From Motacilla alba alba (taxonomy: Eukaryota; Chordata; Aves; Passeriformes; Motacillidae): a DNA stretch of 64,000 nt. Below the pieces are notes generated by a model, which was not told the DNA's origin, did no database searches, and worked only from the letters and a program-made list of their open reading frames with translations. This document shows positions 24,494 through 37,828 of the stretch, piece by piece (position 1 is the stretch's first letter; the number at the start of each line of letters is the position of its first letter). The translations under genes were made by a program, and so were the position numbers. Where the stretch lies: assembly GCF_015832195.1 (NCBI RefSeq), contig NC_052045.1:4340001-4404000 (forward strand). Direction: 5' to 3'.

Positions 24494-26243
24494 GAAGGAT
24501 CCCCCAGCACCGAGAGGATTTTGGGAGCACCGAGCCGTGGTTGGAGCTCTGGCCCAGCCGGGGACACCGGGGCTGAGGGGGGACACCGGGGCAGGTGGAG
24601 GTGGCACCTCCAGCCTGGCTCCAGCCCTCAGCAGGGATGGCTTCATGGCAGAAGAGGATTTCACTCCTGGCTCCAGTTTCTGCTGGAATCGTGCGGGTTC
24701 CCACCGCAGATCTGGGGGCCAAACCACCCCACAAACGACCCCGACCCCAATCCCAGCTCCAGGCATTCCCAACCTCAGCCCAAAATGCAAAACCAGCACA
24801 GGGAAAGAATTATGGAAATGGATTCACTCGCGTGAAATCATTTCAGGTTGCATTAATCACATTGCACAGTCTTAATTGGTCTCTTTTAAAAATTAAAGGT
24901 TAAGTGCATTATTTCCCTGAAGTGAGCACAAGCTATTGATTACCTTCAATCTGAAAATTAATTCAGTTATTTCATATATTTTACATATATTAAAAGTCCC
25001 CCTTTTAAAAGGTTTGAAGCTTTGAAGAGATCTACTTTAGATAAGACATCTCTACCACACATCTACCTCCCTAGTTCATGGCGTCTGTAATTAAGAATTT
25101 AAAGGACTTCAGAAACAAAAAGTTATCAATTTTATCTTAAACACAGCAGCTGTTTAAGATTGAATTTGGACTTTTCCTTTGCTGTCCTTTTAACCACAAC
25201 AAGTTACATTCTCAAATGTAGTTTAAGTAACTTGATAATGTAGAGAAATTGACGGTACTATTCCGTGTTTCTTTTCCCTAAAAATATATCAATGGGACTG
25301 GAAAAATTCAAATTATGACCTTTAACACACATCTAACCGTGTTGTTTGCTCCCTGGGAGCAACTTGCAGACTCTAACTTAAAAAAAAAACAAAAATAGGT
25401 GCTTGCAAAACTGCTAAAAGTCATTTACAGAACTTGAATGTCCTTGACTTACTTTAGTCATTTTCAGGGACAGAATGAAAAATTAGTATTTCCTCTAGAG
25501 GGCTTCAGGATCTGTATTATTTCCCAAGCCAAAGTTATATTGCACTGAGAGGCTGCACTAGTGACAGTCACAGAGGCTCCTTGCTGCTCTGATTCCTCCT
25601 GCTTTGGGCAAAAATCCTCACAATTAGTGCAGGGCAGAGGTCAGGCCCTCGTGGTCCTGCCATGATTTGTGTCCTCACTTCCCAGTGCTGCTGAGAGAAT
25701 CCAGAACTGATGGTTATGTGATTATTGTTACTAGAAATGCTGAAGTTAATCAATTTAACTTTGTTTTCTTGCAATTTTGCTGCCTATGAGAGCCAGTACT
25801 TTCTTTAAAGTCTGTCTTGGTTCCATACTAATATGAATTCAAAATTTAACATATTTAAAGCAATGCACATATGAAAACTCATATATCAAATAAGTGTTGT
25901 TGATGATGATGTTATTACTATTTTTAATTTTTCTCTAAGACTGTATTGTGATAATCCTGCTAACCAAGTTTCTGATGCAGAATTTATATACTAATATAAA
26001 ATTTAATTAAAATTCAGGACTTCAGACCTAATCTTGCCTTTACTATCTCCATGTTTACCACCAGAAATCCAAGGCTTGATCAGCCAAGATATTCTGCTCT
26101 ACATTCTGTCATTTTCCCCTGTTTTTGTGCAAAACTTTGTACTTTGTGTCTACCTTACTCCTGAGCCACTGTTATTCAGCAGCTGCCACTTTTCAGGTTA
26201 AATCCTTGGCAGTTACAGGAAATCTTTTTGAAATGCATCTCAA
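24494..26243. other. GC-rich patch followed by AT-rich intron, no gene recognised
   Basis: Positions 24500-24760 are unusually GC-rich for this window and include several CpGs, with a short internal duplication of GGGGACACCGGGGC (around 24565-24592). ORFs of 94-113 codons occur there on both strands, as expected in GC-rich DNA, and none matches the expected CNK first exon. The remainder to 26243 is AT-rich without recognised features. Confidence 0.55.
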
Positions 26244-26357
26244 GAAGGGCTTGGACAATGCTCTCAGGCACAGGGTGGGATTTTTGGGGATGGTCCTGTG
26301 CAGGGCCAGGAGCTGACCCTGGTGGGCCCCTTCCAACTTGACATATTCTGTGATTGT
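26244..26357 (+). mobile_element. CR1 LINE 3' fragment
   Basis: GGGCTTGGACAATGCTCTCA, then GTCCTGTGCAGGGCCAGGAG and GGGCCCCTTCCAACTTGACA, ending in ATTCTGTGATTG, matches the 3' untranslated end of an avian CR1 element in forward orientation. Only the tail is present, as usual for 5'-truncated CR1 copies. Confidence 0.85.
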
Positions 26358-29084
26358 TTAATTTCATAACCGAAACAGCTGCCAGCCTGTACAACTCTCC
26401 CAACCAAGCACATTTTCTTTTAAAATGGAAGATTAATTAGATTTATCTCCCGTTTGATGTTTGTCAGATAATTGGAATCTGTGGAAACCATAACTGGAAC
26501 TAAAGTTCCCACCCAAAGATCTCCCCTTCCATGGAAAAGACTACTGGACACAAAGATATCTGAGGTTTTTTTTGTTTTTATGAATTCTGGTGTGATTGTG
26601 GAGGCTCCTCTCCATGGTACCAGCCATTATTCAATACAGGAAGCACTGCAGTGATGATTTGTGAGAGCATAGCCTTGATTCAACCAAGAACTTAAGTGCC
26701 TGCCTCACTTCTCTGTAAAAGGCTAATCCTCCAATTGATTTCACGGGAATATTCACGATTCAAATCAAACTGAAGTGCTCTGCTGGAGCGTGGCCAGAGC
26801 ACGCAGAGCAGTGCAGGGCTGAGCCCAGGCTGCCCAGAGCTTTGGAGATGGTCCCATCCAATTTCACAGATCGAAATTCCTGTCTCTGGAAGGACACCCC
26901 ACAGAAAATTTATACCTCACTTAGAGCCTCCTCCACTTTGAAAAATCCCCTACAGGAATTAATGTCTCCCCTGATACTTCCTGCTACACACGAGTGCCAG
27001 TTTCCCCAGTAAAGATGATTTTTGGTAGTGTATTTATATCTTCCAGAACTGACCACTGCACCCCTCAATGTTTTTCCACTCTGGGAACTTGATGTGCTGG
27101 GACTTAATACCTGATTGTGAGGAAACTACATTCCTTGCAATTCTGCTAGGCTGCTGGTTGAAGAGAGACAAACACTAAAGAAAATTTCATATTCCATCTC
27201 ATAATCTATTCATGGTCTTCCTCTGCCATAGCCTTTGAATAGCACTTTGAGAAATTTGTTACAAAGCCCTTTAAAACTGTCCATAAATATTAGTTTACTC
27301 AGAAAAATACTGCATAACCTTTTAGGGACACACAGCTTTTCAGTGGACTGAGGGGAAAAAAAAATCACCAGGGGATAAAAATATGAGAACAGTGGTCACA
27401 TTTCAAAGTGAAGTTACTGACCACAAAGAGATGATGAGAAAAAATTCCTCCAGACCATGAGTGATGGTCGGGTCAGCTCTGGAGACCTGGAGCCAGTGAG
27501 AAGCCAAGAGAGTGCAGGTGTCCTGCTGGGCACCTTTCAGCCCAGGGACAGCAATGTGAGACAGAGACATGAAAGAAATTCCTATTTCCATTTTTCCTGG
27601 ACAAGTCTGTCTCAGCAAGGTCAGGTTGGTAAATACACCGAGTCTGAACTGAAATCAAAGAGATTTGGCTCTACATATGGAAAGACAAAAGGTCAAAACA
27701 AGTTTCTTCTCCCAGGATTGAAGGAAAAAATCCTTGGAGACTTGACTGATAACAGATGGTACCTCACTGGATGTTCTTTTCATCAGTTTTATGATTAAAC
27801 ACCTTCAAAAGGTGCTCAGCTGCCTGCACCTCCCCTTTCAGAGTCAGGAGGAGACAATTCTGTCAGTTCCACTGCCTCCAAAACGAAGTGATCACCCATG
27901 TTTGAACAAGCAATCCAGTGGTGGGGCTCATCAGAGGACAAGTTAAGGCATTTTCCCCTCCCTTTTTGCAGCTATAAATGCCCAATCAAACTCCAAATTT
28001 TATTGAAATGGTCTTGTAAGGACTCTCTTTATGCAACTCCAGCTCTATTACAAAAATACCTTTTAAAAAGGGTGCTAAATAAGTTAAAAACAACCTGTAA
28101 CGAGTTCATTTTGCATGTTGGGAAAATTTCACGTTTCTTTGTCAAACAGGTTGTTACATCTTGCTACTACAAAGTTGGCAATTGTGCCATATTTTGGATA
28201 TACTGTGAACACATTTTGATTGGGTTCTGGCAGGCTCCCAGTTAAGCTGAATTACAATGAATGCCAAGAACACATTACAATTTCTCTCAGTAAACACGAG
28301 GCACAGTTCTCCGGCAAGCAGCCATATGCCATGTTCTCACACACTTCTTTTTCAACCCAAAGAGCTGAATTTAGCTGTTGCTTACGAAAGAAAAGGGAAA
28401 AAAAAATACAGTCAAAGGATCTCCTCTTTAAAGTAAAAAAAAAAAGCTGAATTTTTCTCAGTGCTCAAACTCACAGACAGAGAATCAGAGGAGATTCTGA
28501 TCTGGATGGAATGGCTCCTGGAGAAAGGGAATTCCATTTCCAGGGACAGCAGGGATGCGGTGTCCCTGTGCTGACTGGAGCTGGGGGAATTTGGCTTCCA
28601 TGGCCACACACATGTTCCAAAGCTGCTGCAAACACCAGCAAATCCTGCTGGAGACACCAGGCCTGCCAGTCTGAGGAGGGGCTTCAGACTGAAGCGAAGC
28701 CCCTTTGAGAATAGAGACATTTAGTTTAGAGAGAATTTTAGAATTTTAGTTTAAAATGCACAAAGAAGAACCAGGCTGGGAAGAGGCAGAGTCAGAACCC
28801 AGAGTTCAGCCCTTGGTGAGGATCTCATTTCTCACAAGGAATATGGATGTTGTTAATCTTTTTAAGCCTCGCTGAAATGACACCTCTCCTCTTTGAAGCC
28901 TGTTCAACAGAGAAAACACAATGGGAGAGACAAAATTCACCTAAAAAAATAAAGAGGGAATATTTTTGAGACCAGAGCACCTTCCACAGTGCAATCACCC
29001 TCCTGCTGAAAGGGTGGTGGTGCTGCTCTCCAGCTCTTGCCTGCACGTTCTGATGCACTTTCCTTGTTAGCAAAGCTCAGATCT
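26358..29084. other. Intron sequence without recognised genes
   Basis: No exon or RNA gene was seen. A phrase at about 26828-26860 (CAGGCTGCCCAGAG) is vaguely CR1-like but too short to call. A segment at about 28770-28810 weakly resembles part of a MIR. Confidence 0.55.
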
Positions 29085-29215
29085 CATTATAATTCCCCAT
29101 TTCACAGGTAGGAAAACTGAAGCAAAGAGATGTAAAGCAATTTTCATCAAATCACACCAAAGAGCAGCAGGAGAACTAGAAATGGGCCCTGTGTCTGTTC
29201 ACAGCTTTCATGTAT
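29085..29215 (-). mobile_element. Ancient MIR SINE fragment
   Basis: The order TTATAATTCCCCATTTCACA, GGAAAACTGAAGCAAAGAGA, GTAAAGCAATTTTCATCAAA, TCACACCAAAGAGCAGCAGG and AACTAGAAATGGGCCCTGTG follows the reverse complement of the MIR core and tail. The corresponding MIR parts are ccccattttacag, gaggaaactgaggc, the region around ggtcacacagc, and the following gaaccc-like part. MIRs are old, amniote-wide tRNA-derived SINEs, present at low density in birds. Divergence is high, as expected for their age. Confidence 0.75.
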
Positions 29216-30740
29216 GGGCCTAATTAACTGGGAAAAATTAGAAACTTCTCTAAGCAGAAGTGAAAGGGAGCTCACACACTACCTGATCCTCCACCAAAAT
29301 ATTAATGGGCTCTGAGAGAATAAAGGGAAATTTATGACATGCACTTCACCCTCTGTTTTTAGAAAAGAATCTTTCAATATTTGCAATAAGCATGTTCAAG
29401 CCACATTTTCCTCTAATGCATTTTAGTTTGCAAGCGTTCATAATCAAAATAAATTCCAAGTACCGCAAATGAGACATGGAAAATTACATCCACTTGGTCT
29501 ACCACATCTTTATCACATTCTTCATGCCAAAAAATTCAAATTACTCTGTATTATGTATTCACACATTCTGTCGCTTGCTCTTTAACTCCCCTTGTTTTCC
29601 CACACATCTCTTGTTCATTTTGCAAATGTTATCTTGTCTTTTTCAGTTTAATCCTCTGCACTCCCATTTCTTTATCTCAGTACCTCCGTTTGGAGAGCGA
29701 CCCTCCTGTTTCTGCCATTTGCATCCTGCAGCCTCAGCTCCATTCCTCCTTCCTAACCTGCAATTTGTGGTGCCATTTCCACTGAGGCTCAGCTGAGAGG
29801 CTGCTGAGAGCCCGGTAATGATGCAGGCATGCCACAATTTGCAGTCCATCCCTCTGTGCAATCCACTCCATCCCCTTCCAAACAATTTTAATTCCACTCC
29901 AAGTATGCGCCGTTGCCATTTTTCTCTCCTCCCAAACAGCATCAAAATTCATCCCCTCCACAGGCTTTATTGCCAAGCTGATAAACCAAAAATACATTTT
30001 ACTACATATTTCTCCAAAATTTAGGTGGGCACTAGTACAAGATTTTTCACAGCCCTTGTTTTTCAATAACTTCAGCCCAAAGGGTTCTCAGAACTCTCCT
30101 ACAACCTTTTTTCTCCCACTGCAGTGGATCCCCAGGGCTCTGTGCCTCCACAGCCTCAATCTCTGATGGGTCAATGGAAGAGCCAACTTCCAGCTGCAGT
30201 AAGGAAAAAATCTGAAACACTTCAGGAAGATGTACAACTGCAAAATCTCAAATTCATGAAGCATCTCAACTATGTTCCCACAACTGAAAGCCATCCTGGA
30301 CTACACCATGAGGAATTCTAATTTCTGTCTCATTCCAGGCAAGGTGGGGATAAGGTGCTCCTGCAGCTGCAGTAGCTCTGAACTGTCCACCTGGATGGAA
30401 AACAGCTCAGATTTTCACCCCCAGCTCCAGTGCCAACCCTGCCTTTCCAGAAGCACAGACAAGCTGATGTGAAACGCCACTCTGCTGGGTTTTAGAGCAT
30501 CACACCTCAGCTGAAAGACTCCTCATTGCAGGGGCATCCTCCAGGGAAACTCCTGTGACTCCACCCTGCTCACCTCAAGAACACCAACTGCTAAAGGTGT
30601 GAGCAAGGCCTGCTTGGAACTTTAAATTGTTTTCTTTGTCTGCTGCTGGATTTGCTGCTATACCTTAAACTTAAAGGTAGAAACTGATTAAAATTTTCCT
30701 CAAATTTAGACTTGTCTCCCAGTTCCATTTTGTGAAGCCT
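29216..30740. other. Intron sequence without recognised genes
   Basis: Nothing was recognised. ORFs of up to 110 codons (29734-30066 minus) show no motif. Confidence 0.55.
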
Positions 30741-30757
30741 CACACACACACACACAC
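30741..30757. repeat. (CA)n microsatellite, about 8 copies
   Basis: This is an uninterrupted CACACA run of 17 bases. It may be polymorphic. Confidence 0.9.
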
Positions 30758-32053
30758 GCAAAAATTGCTTTCCTCTTTCAGTCTCACTCTCCTTGTCCTT
30801 TAATTACTCAGTCTTTTCTCATCTTAAGCAGCCTTTGCCTCCCTCTCTCTTGAAAAACATCAAGTCTCTCTGGGAATCCACCTCCAAACTCTTTATAGCT
30901 CCTCCAGCACTTCACCCTCCAAGTCTCATGATGTTATTTTCCCTTTTCCCTGCCTTTTAAAAAATTGGCTTCTTTCACATTCCACCCAAACTGCTCCCTT
31001 TCATTTCCATAGCCATGGCAGGCAGGGTGTGCTCATGAAACACATTAAGAAGAAACTTAAAAGGCTGCATCAATAAAAAAGCTGAAATATTGTCTGAGGA
31101 GATCTGTGTGACTGAGAACTAGACCAGTAGGAAATGAATGAAATACAGAAATACAACAGGCTGTGCCATCTGGGGACTATTAGCAGATTACTGCTACTGT
31201 GAGGAGAGCCATTGGTTCAGGGGAAAAAAGATAAAGCAAAAAAAGAGGAGTGGAAAAGGGAAGAACCTGAGTACTCCAAGAGGACTCCTGACAGCACTAA
31301 GAGGGGCTGGGAGGAAGGGAAATACAAAGCTCAAGTGAATTGGGAGATAAATTTTTCATATTTTAATTTACTCATACTAAAATTAATTAAAAATCTGTGG
31401 TGATTTCCTCCTTTTCTATTATAAATCTGTCAAAGTTTCCTTAATAATCAGTTTTATTGCTGCTAAGCAAAACCATTCTGCTCAGTTTTTGTCATGTACA
31501 AATGACTTGAGGCACATCCTACAAGCTGATTGTATTAATTATTTTATATTTTAAAAGTCTGGAATGCCATTCTGGTTTGTCTTTTAACCCAGACCTACAA
31601 GGGCTGTTACCTGTCCACATGTTCTGTCCCTATTCCAGCTCTTCCTTCCCTAAAAACCACTACACCCAAAGTGGCCAAAACAGAGGGAGAGATTCATCTT
31701 CCTCTCCCACCCACTGACACAAGAATTAGCTGCAGACTCATCTTGCTTAATTAATTTTTGTAAAATGATGCAAAATTTCAAATAAGATCTTAAAGGTCAC
31801 AATCAAATCAGCAGAGCAGCCTTCTCCCAGCACCACTCAGAAAAATTAGTTCCCACTTCCAGGTGTTTTCTGCAAGGCATCCTGCTCCATCAGCATTTTT
31901 CAGCCCCTCATTTCCCAGAAGAAAAAAATGTAAATCACAAGATTTAGATGATCATATGGAGGGTGCTCTGATTTTCTGCTCAGCCCACTCTGATTTCAAG
32001 ATTTATCACAAACCAGTGGTTTTACATCAAGGAAACTTCCTTGGAAAAAAGGC

Positions 32054-32070
32054 GAGGAGGAGGAGGAGGA
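32054..32070. repeat. (GAG)n trinucleotide run
   Basis: About five and a half GAG units are uninterrupted. Confidence 0.85.
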
Positions 32071-35000
32071 ATAGTAGCAGAGCTGGCAGAACCTCGAGTG
32101 TGACTGATCAACAGTTCTTTATGACAGACCTATACACAAGGAAAATAATAAAGTGGAGTTGTATATAACAAGTGAGGGATCCCATAGGGACAGTTCTCTT
32201 TCCCTGCTACATCTGCTCCTACAAGCTTTCAGAAGAATTATCCTCTGCCTTGTCAGGTTTCGAGTGCCTTAGGAGATATTTAATTCACTGCCACCGAATT
32301 GAGCAGATCTGCAGCTACCGGTGGAAGTTGCCAGCATAATTTCTGGGTTAACCAGGCACTTTTTCACATCACATTATATTAATACAGTGTAAAATTGGGT
32401 ATTGTCACATTTATCAATTTATCAGATTACCAAAGTTATCACATTTTTCTAGCGTGCCCGCAGGGCTTGTTACATAACACAGAATGATTTGCCATTACCT
32501 CAGACTTTATTCAACTTCCACATAAGTTTTTTCAGGCCTGTGAAACTTTATTCACAACTAGTAAGACTATAAATACCACAAATGCACTAACAAAGGTAGA
32601 GCTGAAGGCAAAATGATTTGCACAATCAATGATTTGTGCAGTTTTGGGAGGATAAACACAGCAAGGTCTCTGAGTTTAAAGAACTGGAACTGGAGTAAGC
32701 AATAATTAGAAGAGGTTGTGCAGAAAAAAAATGTTTGGAGCTATGTAGAAGTTATTTCAAAATTCGGTTTAATTATTTTTTTCCAAAAACTCATTGATCC
32801 TCAAGTCTTACACTCTAAAAAACAAGCAGAACACAAACTGTTCCCTCCAATGCGCACAGTTTGCAGCCACGAGGTTGCACATTAAAATTCCAAACACACA
32901 AATACTTCTAGGAGTAAAAGTTGAACAAATTTTAATGTAACTCTTAAGAGTTCCTCCAGCTGGAAGCAGTGAAAGATGGGAAATACAAAATTAAAATTTC
33001 AGATTCCTTTTCCAAGGGAAAGGAATTTGCTGTTCTCAGGAATGAGGCAGGGGGAAAATAAGCTCTTATTCAGTGAATTCTAACAGCACTCAGCTGCAAC
33101 TAAACTTGGTGTTTAATAAAAATTAAAGGAATCTTACTGAGCTAAGACAAGAATTGCCTATTACATCATACTGAGATGTGAAACAGCATCAGCTGATCAA
33201 GGACTCAACTCCCACAAAAACCTCTGATTTAGAAGGCAATGAGCCCATTTATAAAAGCCTTATTGATTCTTCCCAACATATCATATTTTTTCATGTAAAT
33301 CCTAATTCTTAACAGCAGTTCCTTCCAAACTTGCCCAGCAGGGAAATCAGATTTATTTCTCCACTATACCTTGGTCAGGTGATAATCCCTTTTAAAGACT
33401 TCTATCTCATCTGCAGTCTTCTGTCCCTCTGCTTTTGGGACTGACTTGAACAAACTGTGACACATCTGTTAGCTCACACTTGAGGCTTTGTTGCATTTTG
33501 TTTGGTTCAGTATTAGAACTTTTCAGTAGAAAAGTGCCAAACTCTTATTGTCCCCCAGTTTATTACATCAGCTGGCTGCTGCCACTTCCCTTGGAGACGG
33601 TGATCCAGAGACATTTCCTGTAAAAGCATCCTCCTGATCTCCTCCAGCAAGGAGTTCTTTGTTTTGCGTTGTATTTTCAACTCAGCAGACAAGAGACAAA
33701 TGTGTTGTGTGTAACGTGGTTTAACAAAAGAACATCTAATGCTCAAATGAGGCAATTATTTGCAAAACAGTTCTGATGAATATTGTGCCTCAACTCCATC
33801 AGGCTCTTTTCCCAATATTTTTCCTCTACTGTGTACAGGCCTCAGCTCCCTAATTGATGGAGATATCCAAGTATAGAAATGAATCATTAGCAGACAAATT
33901 AAACTTCTTATCAAAATGGAACTCTATTGTTAACAGATGAAAAATGAGTGGATAAATGGCTGCACAAAGAAAATCCAATAAGGGCTCATCTGCACCCCAT
34001 CAGCTCCTGCCACAGCACATAATTCACAGTAACTCACTCTCACCAATTATTTCATACCTGCATGGATTTTCCTCCCTCTAAAGTAATTCCGGGGTTCAGC
34101 TATGCAACTTAATTTCCAAATTAGTGGTTTCCAGGGAATGTGTCAGCAGAGTAACAGGCTGAGGAAAATGAAGGCAGGGGGAAAGGGAAGCTGGGAACCT
34201 TCTTGGAAAACAGTAAGAAAAACACTTGGAAAACAGCAAGGACATGAAATGATAGGGAATAAAGAGTCTAAAATGCACATCCAGTGCTCACACCTGGATG
34301 CTGAGCTTGTTCTGTGTTGGCTCAGTGACAGAACAAGAGAGAACAGGGAGACACAGGGAACATAGGAGGTCTCCATGTGACCAATCTCAGCTGTTGAAAT
34401 GTTTCTAAGTTTGCTTTAAATACAAGAGACCTGTGCAGGTCACAGCAATCCCTGGGAAGGAGCAAGTCAATCTGCAGGGAACACAGACAGTAATGACTCT
34501 GCTAACAGGGTCCTGCTCTCCAGCAGCCTCCTGAAATTTGAGTTTTCCAGCCAGCAAGGGGAGAATCCTGCATTTAAGCAGAAATTTTGCAAACCAAAGC
34601 GTTGAGCTTTTCTGCCCTCGGAGGTTTTACAGGAAATGTTTTGTAATGTGGAATGTAACAGGCCTCGGAAGCTGCAAGGTGAAGGGTGAAGGTGGGACCC
34701 AGCCACTGCAAAGAGGCTTCAGGGCTTTGGGGAGTGGCTCCTCTGTGAGCCCAGCTAACCCCAGAGAGGGGAAGCTCTGGGAAAAGCCCCAAAACCCTGC
34801 AGCTGCGGGAAGCTGCCCTCACTACAGGATTACAACCATTAAACCTCTGTGGAGCTTTTATTTGTGTGCTCTGCTGTCCCACACAGGCTGCTCAGCTTTC
34901 CTGAGCCAGTTCTGGCAGAGGTTGGGTGGTGCCAGCCCAGCTCCAGGTCAGAGCGCGGCAGAACCGCAGCAGGTGCTCAGAAAGGAACTAAAACACATCC

Positions 35001-35435
35001 TGCTGCCCCCAAAACAAGATCCTTTCTTCCTTAAAGTAAACAGGGAGGTTAAACAGTGCAGGAGGAGCCACAACAAAGAGGAACTTCTGAGGAAACACTG
35101 CTGCTGCTGTGAACCTGGGATAAGCCTTAAAATGTTGGTTTTAAAAGAAAATGCTTTTCTAAAAGGGAGAAAGCACCTCTTACTTCTTGACTGCTGCTCA
35201 AATGAATCACAGCACTCTGAAGGAAACATGGATTTGTCAGTTGTAGTCATCACCTTCCTGCTACGTTGTGATGACTTTAAAAGGCTCATCTGAAATATCA
35301 GCCATTCTGTAATTCCCAGCCTTTAAACTGGAGCTGCAGGAATGCTACAGCACCACAGCTTCTTCCTGACTCAGACCTGAACTTCAGTGGAACCCTTCCT
35401 TCTCCTGGTAAAGCCAAATTAGGAAAGCACAAATC

Positions 35436-35470
35436 CATGCACAGTCCATCCATGCACAGTCCATCCATGC
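35436..35470. repeat. 15-bp tandem repeat, about 2.3 copies
   Basis: The unit CATGCACAGTCCATC occurs at 35436 and 35451, then a partial copy at 35466. It produces the repeated Trp-Met-Asp-Cys-Ala motif in a minus-strand chance ORF. Confidence 0.9.
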
Positions 35471-37806
35471 TGCCATCGTTTCCTTCTTTGAAAATAAATA
35501 CATATACACAAAAAGAATTTGTGATAATGTACTAATAAACATCACTTTGTTGAACCACAGCTGATCTATAAAAGGAATTAACTGAAGAAATTGAAAGCTA
35601 ATCACCACAAGTGGAAAATAAAATATACAGGCACCAGTGTGATCATATATCCTCTGATAGCATCTGGGAGAGCCCTACAGCCATCACACCATTATTCAAA
35701 GTACTATTAATGTGAGTGAAATCTTCATAGGAAGATTATCCTTATCTGCCTGTAAAATCCATGGCATTCTGTGAGAAAAGCCTCACCAAAGTCTCCCATG
35801 CTCAGCTTTCCATCACAATCTCAAGTCAGCCATCCAGGAGCCTGAAAAGGCTTTTGCTTGGGCTTCCTCACATGGAAAGAAAGGGAATAGCAAAAAAAAA
35901 ATTTAAAAAAATAAAAATCTTTTTTTTTCATGCCTGGTTTACTCCAACCCTGAATTTGCTCATTTTCATGAAAGGCAAAATACCTGAGTCAAAAGGCAAT
36001 GCTTGGCTCAGCAGGTGAGGAATGAACACCCTCATGTTCAGATCTTTAAAAGCCATGTCCTTCACTGTTACAAATATTTCAAACTAATTTCTGCCACCTG
36101 TAATATTATAAAGGATTTACAGCTCCACAGCATTTTCAATTCAGTGAATTTGTTTCCATATTTTCCCAAAAAGTCTCTCCCAAATCCAGGTCCTGGAGTC
36201 ACTGTTTCCAAAAAAACTGCTCAGCTGAAAACATGGCAGAGCGTGAAGGCCACCACTTCTTTGTGTATATTATTTTCATAATGTTATTTTAAGCAAAGTA
36301 TTTCTTAAAATTACATTTCACAGCTTAAAAATTTACCAGCCAGTAATTGCTTTTAGCAGCAGACAGAGAAGCCATTAGGATGATTTCAGTGCTGTAATCA
36401 ACACACACTCTCAGCCACACAATTCTGTCTGACTCATTCCCTGCACAGACTCTAATTAACTTCCAAAGGAAAGCCAGGGGATTCCTGGTGGAGTAATAAT
36501 GCTGTGGAGGCATTATGCAAAACTTCACCTCTAGGAAACGATCTGGTCTGGCCATGATTGCATCCCCAAAACTCCCAGAAAGCTCTGATTGCCTCCCTTC
36601 CCCACCTAATGCATTCATTAACCAGGGCGAGGGGGGAATTTGTGGGGTTTTTGCTTTTAGAATGAAGGGATGTCAGAAAGAAAATCACTGCTGAGGAAAA
36701 AAACATAGATAAAGCTGGATCCTGAAGGTTTGGAATCCATAAAATATTCTATATGGGATTCAGTTGTCAAATTTGAGCTGAGTGAGTTCACCCTCTGAGG
36801 CTCTGCCAGCAGATCCCTCCATGGGCACAGGGGAGAGAGCCAGGAAATCTCACATAACTCACACCACAGCATGGCTGAAAAACACAGCTGGAAAATCCCC
36901 CAGCTTTCAGCCCTGGAGAAGTTTTGGGGTTTTTCTCAGTGTATTTTAAATTTATAAAGAAAAATATACTGGGTGGACAGTGAAATTGATCCTTAAAAGA
37001 GAGAAGCAGCCAAAGAGGGCCTAATTTCAGTTATTTGCCCTATTTTTTTTTCCTCTCTTAACCACATTAGAGACCTTGTAGTCTCTTCTCCTTTTCCTGT
37101 GGGAACTGAGCAGGAAATTCACAATATTTACATCTTGCCTTCTTCTGCAACTGAGTAAAAATCCTCATTTTCACCTTGCAAGCATCTTCAACCCCATTCA
37201 ATTATTTTCATGAATTATTATACTCTCATCAATCTTTTTTCTTTTCCATTGCTTCCTTTGAACCAAGTTTTTCTGTCTTTTCATTATTCCCATCCATTGG
37301 CAGGAGATTATTTTTTGACATGCAATTCCCACAGTTTCTTTCTGCCCCTCATTAAAAGTTTCTGCTGGTATTAAACATCAGGCCACTGCAAATAAAATGG
37401 ACAGATTCCAGCAACAAAGATGAAAATGTAAATAATGTAAAAATGTAAATAATGATGGTGCTAGGGCAATTACACAGCACAATCTGGATAGTTTGGAGGG
37501 TTTGAACTTCTCAAAGAACTCAGTTTTTAAGTGGCCAAACCCATTTTGCATATTCAGGACTGAGGACTGTAGGGCACACTTGGAGAATGGAAAAATCAAA
37601 CACTCTGGGAAAGACTTGAGATGGTCCAGTGAGTTAATCTGAGCCTCGGGATAAAATGCCATGGAGAAAAACTCAACTTGAGCTTAGATAAATATGTAAA
37701 AGTGCACTGACTGAAACTGGGGAGGGATTTTACCTCTGGATGCACCATGGGTGAAGTTGTGCTTAAATACTGCATCCAGTTTAGGCTCCTGCAGTTTTAG
37801 GATGGT

Positions 37807-37828
37807 AAAATAAATAAATAAATAAAAA
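37807..37828. repeat. (AAAT)n microsatellite
   Basis: About four to five uninterrupted AAAT units. Confidence 0.85.

Larger units (their letters stand above)
30758..37806. other. Intron sequence without recognised genes; includes a 251-codon ORF
   Basis: The longest ORF outside simple repeats in the window lies here (34538-35293 plus, 251 codons). It has no recognised domain, signal peptide or splice context, and overlapping minus-strand ORFs of about 100 codons show the patch is simply low in stops. A short GAG-repeat run lies at 32054-32070 and a 15-bp repeat at 35436-35470. An A-run and a T-run face each other at about 35891-35928. Confidence 0.55.

Noticed and set aside
26780..26900. Possible additional CR1 fragment (CAGGCTGCCCAGAG)
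   Set aside because: The similarity covers only about 15-30 bases and lacks the other CR1 landmarks.
35884..35930. A-run and T-run forming a possible hairpin
   Set aside because: Low-complexity A/T tracts of this kind are common by slippage, and nothing else supports a structured RNA or terminator.
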